This document shows positions 1 through 11,621 of a DNA stretch of 64,000 bases, in pieces. The position numbers and the translations under genes are program-made. Each line of letters starts with the position of its first letter. Positions within the stretch are counted from its first letter, which is position 1. This DNA comes from Trichostrongylus colubriformis (lineage: Eukaryota > Nematoda > Chromadorea > Rhabditida > Trichostrongylidae). The notes beneath the pieces are model-generated. The model was given only the letters and a program-made list of their open reading frames with translations, was not told the origin of the DNA and did no database searches. Where the stretch lies: positions 24,990,716 to 25,054,715 of the forward strand of contig OZ022258.1 in assembly GCA_963978905.1 (NCBI GenBank), written 5' to 3'.

Positions 1-837
1 ACCCCAGATACCGTGAGTTGGGCAAAAAAATAATTTTCGCTGAAACTTTGACCAGTGGGATTATTTGGGTTGCTAATCACGAATATGGCATCCGTTTTTC
101 GCGTTTGCACCAACAAGGTGCAATTGCACCATGTTGGTGCAACAACTCGTTTTCACCAAAATCGCTGAAACTTCGCCCAGGGTGGTTATTTGGGATATGA
201 CATCCGTTCGAGGTGCTAGCGTCGTTTAGTCACATTACAGTGCTAATATAGTAGGGGCACCACACTGTTCCCGCAAGTTTTGCCTAAGCCCTAAGAAGGA
301 AGGGAACCTTTATTCCCCTTCAAGGCTTGGACGAAAATATAAACTAGAGTGTGCAATGATGGTTGTAGGGTAGTATTAAATGAAAGACGGCAGCGGAAAG
401 ATGACGCTCTCTAGCTGTATAAGCACTGTAGCAAAAATGAACATGACTGGCGCAATCTTGAAAGGCGCTGGAAACGGCGCTCGCGCTGAAAATCAATGTC
501 ATATTCGTGATCAGCACCCCAAATAACCTCTCTGGGCAAAGTTTCACCGATTTTGGTGAAAACGAGTTGTTGCACCAACATGGTGTAATTGCACCAAATT
601 AGCGCAAACGCCAAAAACGGATGTCATATTCGTGATGAGTAGCCCAAATAACCCCCCTGGACAAAAATTCAACGATTTTGGTGAGAACGAGTTGCTGCAC
701 CAACATAGTGCAATTGCACCAAATTGGCGCAAACGCCAAAAACGGATGTCATATCCGTTATCAGCACCCCGAATAACCCCCCTGGGCAAAATTTCAGCAA
801 GAATTTTTTTTTTTGACCAACTCACGGTATGTGGGGT
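1..837. mobile_element. Terminal-inverted-repeat element with internal tandem units
   Basis: The left end (ACCCCAGATACCGTGAGTTG) and the reverse complement of the right end near 815-837 (ACCCCACATACCGTGAGTTG) match, so this is an inverted-repeat element that begins at or just outside the window edge. Inside the right arm a roughly 125-bp unit is tandemly repeated: the landmark ATGTCATAT/CGT falls at about 496, 621 and 746. One to two units lie in opposite orientation in the left arm (about 60-210). Short open frames here are repeat sequence. No transposase is visible, so it is non-autonomous. The middle, about 225-480, is not part of the arms. Confidence 0.75.
496..800. repeat. Tandem array, period about 125 bp
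   Basis: Two full units and a partial third start at about 496, 621 and 746. Each unit has the order ATGTCATATTCGTGAT, CCCAAATAACC, a TTTTGGTGA-AACGAGTTG block, a self-complementary stretch around CACCAACATGGTG, then GCGCAAACGCCAAAAACGG. Units differ by scattered substitutions, so the array is old. Confidence 0.75.
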
Positions 838-1505
838 AGTGATAGTTGAATAATGCCAGGAATTTCTAGAGAATGTGAATCAGTTTCTTGTAACCATTGT
901 TGGAAACTGGGCTGAGGAATTGATTAAGTATACTGGGAGGGGTAAATTTAGCAGATTGTGGCGTACGAAAATAGAAGCGCCTTCGCGCCTCTCTGCGTCT
1001 CTATCCTGGGGCAGATTGCTGACGGAGGAGGAGCAAATCAGCCGCCCACGAACACTGTTCAGCCCTCGCCGACTACTCCCTCGGTGGAGGAATGGAGCAC
1101 CTAGTCGCAGTTCTCACTTTCCCTCCCGGTGCGTTCAAGAAATTGTACGGTGGACGAGATAAGTTGAACTCCCAGCATGCATTCCCAGGCTGGAGTACAG
1201 AATGACGAACTTCAACCATTGACTCAGTATTCAATGATGGCGACAGAGGAGGGAGAAGACATAAAGACGCTGTTATACACAGCAAACATTTTGTAATTTG
1301 CTTGCAGTTCCAGTGAACATCGAACGCGCTTCGATCTAGCAATTTGACGATTCTGCTATCGTGCGAATCGTACAATCGCAGAATTGTTGTTCTGCAAGGT
1401 ATAACGACAGTATAGCTACGATCATACTGTCGTGTGATTGGGTCAAGAATTTTGTAGACGGAGCGCGCCACCGTGTGCCGCCGTTGACGACGTCAGGCAA
1501 ATGAA

Positions 1506-1556
1506 TGACGCCGGTGCCTGCGTCACTTGCCACAGGTGACGGCGGTGCCGGCGTCA
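1506..1556. repeat. Nested GC-rich stem-loop
   Basis: TGACGCCGGTGCC (1506-1518) is the exact reverse complement of GGTGCCGGCGTCA (1544-1556). Inside it, CGTCAC (1521-1526) pairs with GTGACG (1536-1541). The result is a 13-bp stem, a 2-nt internal loop, a 6-bp stem and a 9-nt apical loop. Confidence 0.7.
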
Positions 1557-1639
1557 ATGCACACAGTTATTACTGCGGCCTGAGTGGCCGGCCTGCCTGC
1601 AGGCGGCGGGCCGACGCCAGTCTCTCTGCTGTTGCTCAG

Positions 1640-1870
1640 GGCGAATTCGATTTCATTCATGATGATGTTAAATAAGTTAAGACAGTAAACAGCAATAAAC
1701 AAGTGAAACTGTGACAGAGAGAATACATGAAGGAATTAGAAAAAAGGGTGCTTGTGATGGAAGAAAGCATGAATTCACGTTCGACTTCCTGATGAAGCGT
1801 CGTGTGTACAGACTAACGAACGACAGGCGTTCACATAAGACCAAAATTGACCACTCCCGGTGTCTCTAAC
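1640..1870. repeat. Dispersed repeat, copy 1 of 2
   Basis: It aligns by eye with 22040-22345: a TTCATTCATGATGATGTT-like block, then CAGCAATA-A-A-AGTGAAA, GAGAGAATACATGAAGGAAT, and a shared end around CCACTCCCGGTGTC. The copies have diverged with indels. The family is unknown. Confidence 0.5.
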
Positions 1871-2437
1871 AGTTATTATCAAACTTTTAAAATCGAGCTG
1901 ACACTAAAAGGGCGGCAATGCTGCACCATCGACGTCTCTCTCGATTTGTAGGTCCATAAGTGACTTTTCAACAATCATTTTGGACGTATGACTTTGGTCA
2001 TCAACCCCAAACTGAGTCGTTGTTTTGGATATTTAAGTATGAGGCTTCAAAAGGCAGTGAGTGCGGGAATTTGGTGAACTACATGAAATGTTATATGGTT
2101 ACACCACTACAGAGAAGAAGTAGGAAATGAAATACCGAAAATCGATGGGTTGCTATCCTAGCGATTAGTTTCGGCCGCAACTCAAAAATCTGCCTTTCCT
2201 GGCGGCTACCCGCAGCACGCAACACGTTGCTCTGGGGCGGAAACTGTGCGAAAATCGTTCGTCCACGTTCGTAGAGGGTTTCCCAGCCGCTCTTATCTCG
2301 CTCTTCACTCGAAAGGTGCCATATGCCAATGCGGCAATAACCTTTAACATGGTCAGGCCTACACTCACTCCTAGGCATTTCATAGCTAACTATACTCGAG
2401 TATTCGTATCCTATCCTAAAATGTGTAATGACTCGTA

Positions 2438-2587
2438 TAGTCCATTTCGGAGCGCTAGATAGGGCGTAGCCTGGGTGGCAAGAGTGAGAGAGCGTGGTGG
2501 GTGTGGGAGTGTGGCTGGGTGAGAGAGTTTGATACACTCTCGCCCAAGTCCGTAGGCCACGCCCTATCAGGCGCTCTAAAATGGACT
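2438..2587. mobile_element. Short inverted-repeat element, family AGTCCA, copy 1
   Basis: The element opens with TAGTCCATTTCGGAGCGC and closes with GCGCTCTAAAATGGACT, its imperfect reverse complement. The interior has purine-rich GAGAGAG stretches, then GTAGGCCACGCCCT. The same ends and the same GTAGGCCACGCCCT-like block recur at 27670-27827 and 49132-49268. It is about 150 bp long and non-coding. Confidence 0.7.
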
Positions 2588-2922
2588 GCAATTATCTTTT
2601 CTCGATATCGTCGTGGCTTGATGTAATTGGATACCTCTCCAACGGTAACGGCGTATTATATCAGTATTCTTTTGACAACGATGTGCGTAATTTTTTTGTG
2701 GCTTCCCTGTTGAACAGTTGGTTGGTATGTGTTGCCCTCGACCATGCTGGTCCTCGGTTCATCGATTAGCAGGAATCTGAAGCTGTAAGCTGTAACTGTT
2801 TTGGGCGATTGAGGCGTGGGCAACGTAAGAACCTGTACGAGTATGTGATCTCTGATTTGCCTCATTACCATTAGACCGCTGACAGTTCAATGCCATTAGC
2901 GCTGCTGTTTATAAGTCTAGTA
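2588..2922. other. Unassigned sequence
   Basis: Overlapping short open frames occur on both strands, but none has splice support or a recognisable domain. No repeat was identified. Confidence 0.4.
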
Positions 2923-3100
2923 GGCCACGTTCATACTTTGCGCCCGCAGGACGTTGCTGCTTCAATAAGCAGCGAAGCAGAGCGGCGCAGGCGAGATGCA
3001 GAGACCACGTAGATAACGAGACACGGTGGAGCAGGCGTAGGCGCAGATACACACAGCCATGCCCTGCCTTCCGCACGTAAACTGTAGTATGAATGTGGTC
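2923..3100. mobile_element. Putative short inverted-repeat element
   Basis: The left end GGCCACGTTCATAC (2923-2936) and the right end GTATGAATGTGGTC (about 3087-3100) are reverse complements at 12 of 14 positions. About 178 bp lie between the outer ends, GC-rich and without an open frame. A single copy in the window, so the boundaries are tentative. Confidence 0.4.
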
Positions 3101-6100
3101 TTAATAGCAGAAATCGAGTATGGACAACGCGTTTTCTGGTGAACAGCCGCCTGTTTACAGGAGTATTTCTACCGTTTCATATCGTTCCCATAGTAAGATT
3201 ATCCCTCTTAGATGATTTCATGTGATTATGGAGACTGAAGACTAAGAAGATTTCTGGATTATCGTAACTAGGGCGTTATTATGGGAAGCTTTGAAGTAGA
3301 CATGATTGTTGGCTTAGGCTCTTCTTGCTCCATTTCAGTATGTCATGGGAATCTTTAGTTATATTGTCGCTTAGCTACAAATTGTAGCATGTCATGAGAC
3401 TTGTTGCCGTATAAGCATTTCTATACTAATTATTACGAGTAAAATGAGTGGTTTGTCAATCGGCTTGAAGACACCTGTGAATGGCTCTTTAGTTCTATGT
3501 CTTCCTTTATATGCTACGGCTTTATTTGTAATTGCAAATGAAGCACTTAATGAGGTCAGTTCTCTTTGTTAAATACCTGTTGTACTAACGGTATGTAACC
3601 CACGCACTAACTACTGATTTTTTTTGTTTTAACACATTCGGTTCTTGATTGCTTTTTTTGGTAGAGAGTAACTTTTTTGCTAATTGTTGGTGTCGAGAAA
3701 AGAAGCCGCTTCAGTACGAACCTCACCCTTCCCCCCGCCCTCTCCTCCTCTACGGCCACCAGATACGACCCCCTTCTTTGATCTCTACGGTATCAGTAAC
3801 TGTTGCCGGATAGTATAGTTGCAGTGTGTTTTATTGCCATGTATTTTTACTTGAAGCTAAAGATATTAATTTCACTTTTCCCCATACGAGTTCGCCGCGA
3901 ATACCCTTCGAAACATGAAGGGAAAGTAGGAAAGTGAAGGGAAGATCAAAAACTTGAGCAGTAGGGTTCCGTTCGGTGTTGCTTCTCAAAGGGGGTGGGT
4001 CACGCGCTAGAAAAGGGGCTGGCCATGTGAAATAAGTGGCATTTCTTAAAAAAGATGTCCCCTTCGAAGCTCAAAGACGTCTCTCTAATGAGATTTCGTC
4101 AGAGGGTCTTTCTACACCCTCAACTTTTAATAGGATGACTCACTTCAGGAGATCTCATTATACACAATATCCCTATCACGATTATCTCCTCGTGAGACTT
4201 TAGCTGTGCAATGGTTGATGAAGACCCTTCTGGGCCCCTTGATACCTGAGCTCCGCATTTTTTCTCCAGTCATGCAGCGGAAGTGAGCTCATAGAACGAA
4301 ATTAGCTTTCCAGCTGGTTGTATTTCGCATAGGTATTGCTACGGCCCGGGAATGGGTACGAATTCAGAGACACTTATAGCGATTCTGATTGGTAAAATAT
4401 TGCTGGTACTATTGAATTTATCGACAAGGCTTTCTTATACGTGTTCCAAAACTGAGTTGACTGCTATTCGAAGAATTCCAGCCACGTGGCATCGTGGTTT
4501 TTTCAGACATCTACATTTGAATGCTGTGCCACCACCACTAGGGTTAATATGTATAGGATAATGGAAAGCGTCTGCAGGAAAATACCGTCCCATCGTACCC
4601 CTAGAATATGCGGTCTTAAAGAAGCATCGCATATTCATCATATTAGTCGGTATGCCGCTATTTTCATGCAACTCGAAAATGAGCTTGTTATTCGATATCG
4701 AATGGTAATTAGCGGCTACATAGTTGTTAGGCGGGAATGGCAGCTCTCCTATGTGATTATTTGTCGGTTACGAAGGCTGTTTATCACGTGCTGGATCCGT
4801 GGGATTCAGCTCAGCTGGAGCCATTTATGCCGGCCCTTTTCCCCTTGTTCCGATTACGAAGGCAATTTCGTCAGGACGGATGGAAAGGGTGGCATGAACA
4901 CGTGAACAACAATGAAGTACTGCAGACCAAATACGGGTTGCTAACTAATAGAGTCATTGAAACTAGGAATTTCGAAAAATTCGGAAATACAAAAACCGAC
5001 GGCTCTACTCGACCATTTTGCATGACGTAAAAGGTTGAAGTCGCAGTTTCCGATTCTTCCGCATGAGAGAATATTCTTTTCGATATGTGAGGCCTTTTCT
5101 GGAAAATCACTTAGACTGCACCTATGGTTGCCAATAAGCCTTTGCGGAACAAGCTCTTGCGTCTTCGAGTCGGATCTGTTCCAACCGCATTCTCCGTCAA
5201 ATCCGAATCTTTGACCACTTCTCCCTCAGCCACTGGCAATTGTACCTCTCCTCACTTTTAGTCTTGGCGTATTCACTGACGATTTCTCGCATTTTTCCAA
5301 TCCCGACATTCCATCTTTCCTTCTTTCTCCTTTTTTTCTCTCTTTATTTCATTTTTTTTGCGACGATACTTCCAAGGTTCCCTTCTTCTGCAGTAACTGA
5401 TCAATCAACGATAGTGTTGCAATGTTCTCATGCTCCCAGGGTATGGGTAAAAAAGCCGCCCTCAAAATTTTGAGTTCTTCTGTTATCCACATGTGTATGT
5501 TATGAATACTTGCTTACTTAGGACGAGAATCATGAAATTTCCATGGTCGAATCCTCAGAAGAATCTTCAGCAGGGGGTCGTCTTCATTGATAGCCGATGA
5601 AGAAATCTCCCACAACTATTATTTACCGAGCCACTGAAAGGAAAGTATTAGAAGGACACAACTATTTTTTACCGAGCCACTCAAAAGAAAGTATTAGAAG
5701 GAAATATGATTATCGAATTACCGATAGACCGTCAAGACCATTCCAGTAAACATTCTCATGACAATCGTCAGTCGCTTTGTAAGGGCCATATTTCCAAACC
5801 CGTCCCATACTCAATGCTTGACTCCTCTCCACTCTAGTCTGTCCATCTCGCTCATCTGTACTATTGTTTATTTGTTTACTTATTTGGTCAATTAGTTGAC
5901 CTCATGCTGGAGTATTCAGACCTAATATTGTTTATCAGACCAGTCAATTCCTAATGTTAAAAGTAATAGGTATAAATACACTTATCGAGTAATAAATACA
6001 CTTATCGATTCTATGCAGCGTTTCCGACCAGTCCTTCACTCGAAGCTCATTACCCCGTTTGATAATAATAGGTCTTCAATTGCTGGACGGTGATGCATTT

Positions 6101-6169
6101 AAATTATTCAAGATATATACCGAACAGGGAATGTTTTTAACTTCCCAAAAATTTCGTAATGAGATCTTA
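3101..6169. other. No recognised gene; small repeats only
   Basis: The stretch is mostly unique-looking sequence. A C-rich run lies at about 3725-3760. Several open frames of 70-139 codons overlap on both strands between 4350 and 5110 without recognisable domains or splice structure. A fragment at about 5470-5530 (TCTTCTGTTATCCACATGTG, then CTTGCTTACTTAGGAC) resembles the end of the TAAAG-ATCGTCC element family found intact at 36181. Confidence 0.45.
5611..5703. repeat. 46-bp tandem duplication
   Basis: A unit containing ACAACTATT, TTTACCGAGCCACT, then AAGTATTAGAAGGA occurs twice in a row (start points near 5612 and 5658) with a few substitutions. Nearby, AATAAATACACTTATCGA is also duplicated in tandem around 5973-6008. 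Confidence 0.75.
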
Positions 6170-6530
6170 GTGGATTGATCGGGTCTCGAATGCTGATTAG
6201 AAGTAAAGAACCAAAATTGCAAATTTGCTTGCTATGACTCACTGACCGGGTACTTTGCTTGCCGAGACTCATCAAAAAGTCTATTCGAAGGGCGAACACA
6301 CTAATTCCACTTCTACCGCAAGATCGCTACCTCTGAGCCACGTCCACTATTGCTGCATACACGGTTAGCATAGTTAATGATTTACTCCAAGCAAAGTACC
6401 CTGCCAATGAATCATCGCAGGCAAACTTTGATTCCTCATTACTCGCTTGAGATGAGCATGCTGCAACTCTGCAAATTGCAATTTTGGTTTTCATTTTTGC
6501 AGTCAGCATTTGGGACCCGATAGATCCACG
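6170..6530. mobile_element. Inverted-repeat element, arms about 60-70 bp
   Basis: The left arm (AGTGGATTGATCGGGTCTCG, then AATGCTGATTAGAAGTAAAG and CCAAAATTGCAAATTTGC) is matched in reverse complement by the right arm ending TGGGACCCGATAGATCCAC near 6529. The interior also has opposed GCAAAGTACC and GGTACTTTGC blocks. No open frame of note, so it is a MITE-like non-autonomous element. Confidence 0.7.
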
Positions 6531-7732
6531 TTGGTCTCATGTCGAAGCTCATGGGAAGCTACCCTCTTCCAGGTGAACGATAGAATTTCATTTTCTGGGT
6601 TATATCATAGCTAATGCCATGTCGTGACTTGCTCGTACATCATACGCATCGAATGTCATCCACTGAAGCTACTTTGCGCTCAAATATTCGCTCATTTACT
6701 CCCATATACTCGCCATACGTGCACACATATGTACTGGACTCCGCCCTGTTGCCCGGCGTTCGCTGAGCCGTTGGCTAAGTATTGAATAGCAGCCGAGAGA
6801 CGCTATTGATCACGCTTACTCTCGTTTTCACACCCGATAATCCTGATGCACTTCCGCATCCTAGTTGGTGCATATTTATGAAAACCGATCCGTTGAACGA
6901 AATTCTTCTGAAAGTCACGCGTATCGTATAGGAGAGCTCTGCACGCGCTCTCCTTTTTTCGTGCCTCGATGTCATTTAACGGCTGCTGAAATGCTGTGCC
7001 GCTGAAACGTAGCTGATTAAAACCACATCTCACTATTAAAGCTGCGGGTTAGGCACAAAGAACGTCCGAGGAAATATCAGACGGCTGGCAATCAAACTGG
7101 TTTAATCTTTTCGTGGATTTTACGGGAAAATTCAATATTATTTCCGATTACGATGTCTGCAGCACAAAGGCTTTTCCCTATTCCCGCGAGAACGTGTTTT
7201 TGCCGTCTTTGTGGAATGAGCAGCTGTCATTATCCTCTAAACACTGTTTTGCATATTGAGCGCAGAGACATTGATGGGGACTTTAAAATCCTCGAAATTA
7301 TCAACAACTATCAACTATCAAAGTTTATCAAAATTTATTAAAGTTTAATTGAGCTAGTCAGGTTTTTAGGCGGTCAATACAATTCATTCTTTACCCTCTA
7401 TCTAATCTCCATATTTACGTGCATATGAACCTTCAAACGTTTTTTTATATTGCTGCAGCAAGTTGCAGGTTGCACAATGCGTCCTGATCACTTTTCGGTG
7501 CAATCGTAGATAAACGAATCAGGTACTGAGAGAATCGTCCGTTCGAGCCACTAGCGAGTAGTACATTTCCTTATAGAAGTTCTGTATAGCCTGTTAAGAG
7601 AAGGACTGTGTGAGCTGTGAAAGTGGCCGCGCCAGGTTTATGTTTTCAGTGAGAGTTGAGACGTGTATAAGTTGTGACACGTTTTCCTGTTTAAATGTTC
7701 TGTTTTCGAAATTTTTTAGCGATTTTTCGTCG
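6531..7732. other. No recognised gene
   Basis: Only short open frames without domain or splice support, and no clear repeat. Confidence 0.4.
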
Positions 7733-7830
7733 TAGCGGAGGTGGTGTAGTGACAAGTGTCGCATGCCACTTGTATGGTTCAAAGATTAAACCCTCTGTTG
7801 GTCCCACTGAGGCCTGCGTGGTCTGCAATC
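7733..7830 (+). repeat. tRNA-derived SINE-like copy, diverged
   Basis: GCGGAGGTGGTGTAGTGACA resembles the start of the copies at 14984 and 41742, including the A-box region. The region matching the B box (GGTTCAAAGATTAAACC) is degraded. The downstream part also diverges, so this is the weakest member of the family. Confidence 0.45.
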
Positions 7831-10800
7831 TCTTCTAAGGGCGATGTATTTGGTACTAGCTTTCCTGTGAAGATGGAAAATCTTTGATTGTACGTCAACT
7901 GATCCCTAGGCCAAGTTATATTCACCTGCTACTACGTTTTTTACAAGAAAAAGAGTGTGTGGCGCACGCCAAAGTGAGATTGGTTGTCGCAAAAAGTCCC
8001 TTTTTCATTTTTTCTTGTGAGCTGACATCGACTTCGTGCTTCCCTTGTCAGTGTAACATTAACATTACATGAGTCAGTGGCAGTGTAAATGATGGGTGCG
8101 ATTAGATGCCCAAGAAGATGTTCAGAAGTGAAAGAAAAGCACTTACTGGCGATGAAGCACGAAATGCGAAAAATATACTCCCACGGGGAGCAAACCCACG
8201 ACTCCCACAGATCCGCAGACTTTGATCCCTTCTGACTCACTTGTAATTGCCATTTTTCAATTTTGGTTTTCACAGTTACAACAGTGTTCAGAGCTCTATC
8301 GATTCATCTGGATCTCAGTTCAAGGTTTCATGGGAAGTTGGAACCCCCCCCCCTTTGGTTAGAAACCGTTTCAGTCCGCGTTTGCCTTCCAAATTTTGCT
8401 TTTTACCTGCAATTTGTGAGTTTGGTCGTTAGCGTGTTGTTAGCAAACAAGCTTCCTCTCCAACGGAAAATAATTCAGGACTAAAAATTGGGTGGGGTTT
8501 TGGTAGAGATTATGTATTGGTAGCAAAGCTGCGTTATTCGAGCCGTTATTCTCATAATCGCATGGGTAAGCATGTGCCCATATGGGAGAAACGGAGGTCG
8601 TTATTCCTGCCGAGGATTCGTGGGAATTCCTTGATTTCCGTCGCGGGTGCGGTCTCGCATTGCGTCGAAAGCCATATGTGAGGGAAGGATTGCAATGATA
8701 TTACGTATGTGGTTGCGTATAGAAGACAGATGTGGTGCTAAATCGTTGCTTTCCATCCGCGAGCTAATGAAATACGTGATGTATTAGGAAATATGGGCTA
8801 CTGCCCCATTCTAAGGAGCCCATAGGTCTTGCCTTCCATTTCTCATTAGCACCATTGCATAGCCACGAACTGCATCCAGTTTAATTTTCTATTGATGGTT
8901 TATCGCAAGTGCAAAATGCCGCTTGATGGTCGAGCAGCACGCATAATTTGAACGCTCTCCACCCACTCGTGGTTAATTTCTGCTTACGGCTCTTGGAGCC
9001 GGAATCAATCCTATTCATTGCTGGTGGTGGTATATTAGCTCCCTCCGTTATAGTGGACGTCCGTCAACCTGCAAATCGTAAATGACTCGTGTGAAAATGC
9101 ATCGATTGTCACGACGGCTAAAACCCTCTTTCCGACCCGTGATACATACGAAAGGCAGGTTTCTTCGTGAAAGTGGGCCAAAAACGCAACGGTGTCTTCT
9201 CTGCTGCATCCCTGAGCTCAGGCTAGCTAAGATTTTCCAAACACACGCTCGCCTTGCTTTATTTATTCATAGAAAATCGCTTACCAGACGAGGGTTTTCT
9301 CAACAGTTTTGCCTCACGTGGTTGATGGCGGCCTGTCTTCTGGTTTCTTCACACATAGCGATTTCAGTGGCGTCAGTTAACTGAGTAGATCTCTTTCACT
9401 GCTTCAGAAATCTGTTCTGTAAAACATTTGATTTGATCATTGATGGTTTTTAGCTGGTTTCGAATTTCAGCTTTGATGCCAGATTCTGACTCTTCATCTG
9501 GTCGCATGCCAGTTCCTGATTCTTCAGAATTTGAAGCCCGTCCTATATTCACAGAAAATGGTCTAATTAGCTGCTGAATCTAATTTTGGTCATTCCTTTT
9601 TACTGAAAAAAAGCCTCTATGCTTGAAAGTTCGCACGTGCCATTTCAACCGAATCCATTTCTATAATTTTCTGCAGCCTTTTCTCATCATACTGACACTT
9701 TGATGTTACCGTCGACATTAACTGGCTATTGCCGGATCGTTACAAACCAAGTTTCACACTTTTCCAACTTTTCAATATCGTTAAGCTACTCGGCCGGGCT
9801 ACAGCCTTCTGAGCAAATGGGCTTCAGAAAGTACTCTGTTTGCTGAGTACGCTGGTGGGGGGAGGGATTCCTATCCGGCTGCAAATGATTTTCCTTGCAC
9901 TTTTTGCAACATCCTGCTGAAAGCTGTCATGCGAGTGAATGGATTTGTGCTTGCTACTCACAGCTTTCAGCCTTTTTCGCACCAACTCTGTTTCAGATAT
10001 GTTCATTAGTGTCTTCAGACATCTATGTTTATTAGTGTCCGTAGACGTCATCGGTATGCTCTCCTTCCGATGCCCTCAAAGAACCAGTCTTTTTTTTTCG
10101 GGCCACAACCAGTCTTTTTTTTACTGAGGCTTTTATGCTTATCCGGGATCCACCCACGACGCTTCGCGTGTGGAATTGTTACAGTAGATCCACATTTGTT
10201 TATCACTCCTTATACACCATTTAAAGGCCTTCACTGCGCCCTATATAAGAATAAACTATGACTGGGGATGAGGACAACACGTGTGGCAACCACCTTTTTT
10301 TGTTTTGTATATTTCTAATTGCAACGTTTTGCAGCTCTCACTTGAATGGCTTTCAACTTTTTTCTAAAATTAGCCTCAGTAAGCAGTTCAAAGCAGTATT
10401 GAGGTATTGACGCGTGACAAAGCCTGATCTCCGTAAGCTCCCATTATATGAGGCCCTATAGATTTAATCTCCATGTCAAATAGCAGAAGAAATTGATGCC
10501 GTGAATCTCGAGTGCTTCACTTTGAGCTCTATTAAAAACAAACAAATCATCGGACTAAGTGAAAGCCGAGGAATTTTTTTTTGGATAATTGTCAGAATGT
10601 CTAGAGTGACACCTCTCAGCAGGACTTATATCTCTTAATCTAGGTATCTCATAAATGAATATCACTGACCAGAATCTAGTTCGGAACCTAGTAGTAACTC
10701 ATCAAAACTATGTTTTCTCGCTGTTTCAATCCGCCATCCGAATGTTTATTTTTCATTTTTTGCCCGTGAATGATCGATCATTAAGTGGAACATCCACCAT

Positions 10801-11390
10801 AAACCACTTCTGTTTGTCGTTGCTCTCATTTACCGATGTCAAAGCGTGAAATTCTAATTTTGTTCTGCAGATGGAATATGAATTGTAGACGTCTATAGAA
10901 ATCGAATTAATTGCCTCACAACCTATTTTCGTGAAATTGCTAGCAATTTAAATTTTCGCAAAATTGCTAGCAATTTGTTCGTTCGAAAGCATTTCGTTAG
11001 TTTTCAAGACTCACTTATTTGCATTTGTTCGCTTCAGACACAGCTCATACTTCATTGTGATGCAAAGTGACCTTATGTAAGCGTGAATGGCACTGCATTG
11101 CCCCAAAGATGAGAAGCAGTTGGTTTGATTGATGAGTTTTCTGAAGATATCTGAGCAATGACTAATGTGACTGCTGTTAAGATCAGCTGTTATCCTTCCA
11201 AATATCACAGTCTACTTGGAACTAAGCTGCCGTAGCGAAATGCTCCTGTTGGGCGTAGTTGTCATACATAGCTGGATAGTTTTGCTAGGCATAGTCACTT
11301 CCACGTCAGCGACTTTTTCTATTCTAGACCAAAAATCTCCCTTTGCGCCCTCGAACTTCGAAGATTTCTTTACTGACGCTTGACCTAGGT
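7831..11390. other. No recognised gene
   Basis: AT-rich, with poly-C at about 8345-8357. Around 9400-10050 the minus strand has a 75-codon frame followed by lysine-rich frames with stops. It could be a decayed coding element, but I recognise no family. A small palindrome repeat sits at 10934-10976. Confidence 0.4.
10926..10980. repeat. 27-bp tandem repeat holding a perfect 16-bp palindrome twice
   Basis: AAATTGCTAGCAATTT is its own reverse complement and occurs at 10934-10949 and again at 10961-10976, each preceded by TTTTCG. It could form a cruciform or a dimer protein-binding site, or it may simply be a small tandem duplication. Confidence 0.7.
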
Positions 11391-11621
11391 GTGTGCAGAT
11401 ATGACAGCGAATCGCTTCGCGGCGTTTCACTCGCGGCGCTACCAGTACGACTTGCAAATTGATTGCTCGTGGTAGCCCGGCAGAGCGTGGCTGCGTCAGT
11501 TCTACGCTTCCATCCATGCCACACTGCCTCGCTTGAAGGCTGTCATGCCCTGCCACTGGCACTCGCACCCGCCGCGCCGCTCCCGCGGGCGGCCAGGCGA
11601 CTCGCCGTCATATCTGCACAC
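11391..11621 (+). mobile_element. GC-rich inverted-repeat element, copy 1
   Basis: GTGTGCAGATATGACAGCGA (11391-11410) is mirrored by TCGCCGTCATATCTGCACAC (11602-11621), a 20-bp terminal inverted repeat with one mismatch. The core shares blocks with 27021-27200 and 29003-29277: CGCTTCGCGGCG, then CACTCGCGGCG, CCAGTACGACT, GAGCGTGGCTGCGTCA and CCACTGGCACTCGCACCCGC. It is much richer in GC than the flanks and has no conserved open frame. Confidence 0.75.

Larger units (their letters stand above)
838..2437. other. No recognised gene; GC-rich patches and one strong stem-loop
   Basis: No exon with convincing splice signals was found. GC-rich stretches lie around 960-1150 and 1450-1640. Positions 1640-1870 resemble 22040-22345 (shared blocks CAGCAATA, GAAGGAATTAGA/AAGGAATAAGA and CGGTGTC), so they are probably a dispersed repeat. 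The 132-residue minus-strand open frame at 1073-1471 shows no recognisable domain. Confidence 0.5.

Noticed and set aside
4486..4905. 139-codon plus-strand open frame
   Set aside because: Opposite-strand and other-frame open stretches overlap it, there is no recognisable domain, and no splice or codon pattern sets it apart.
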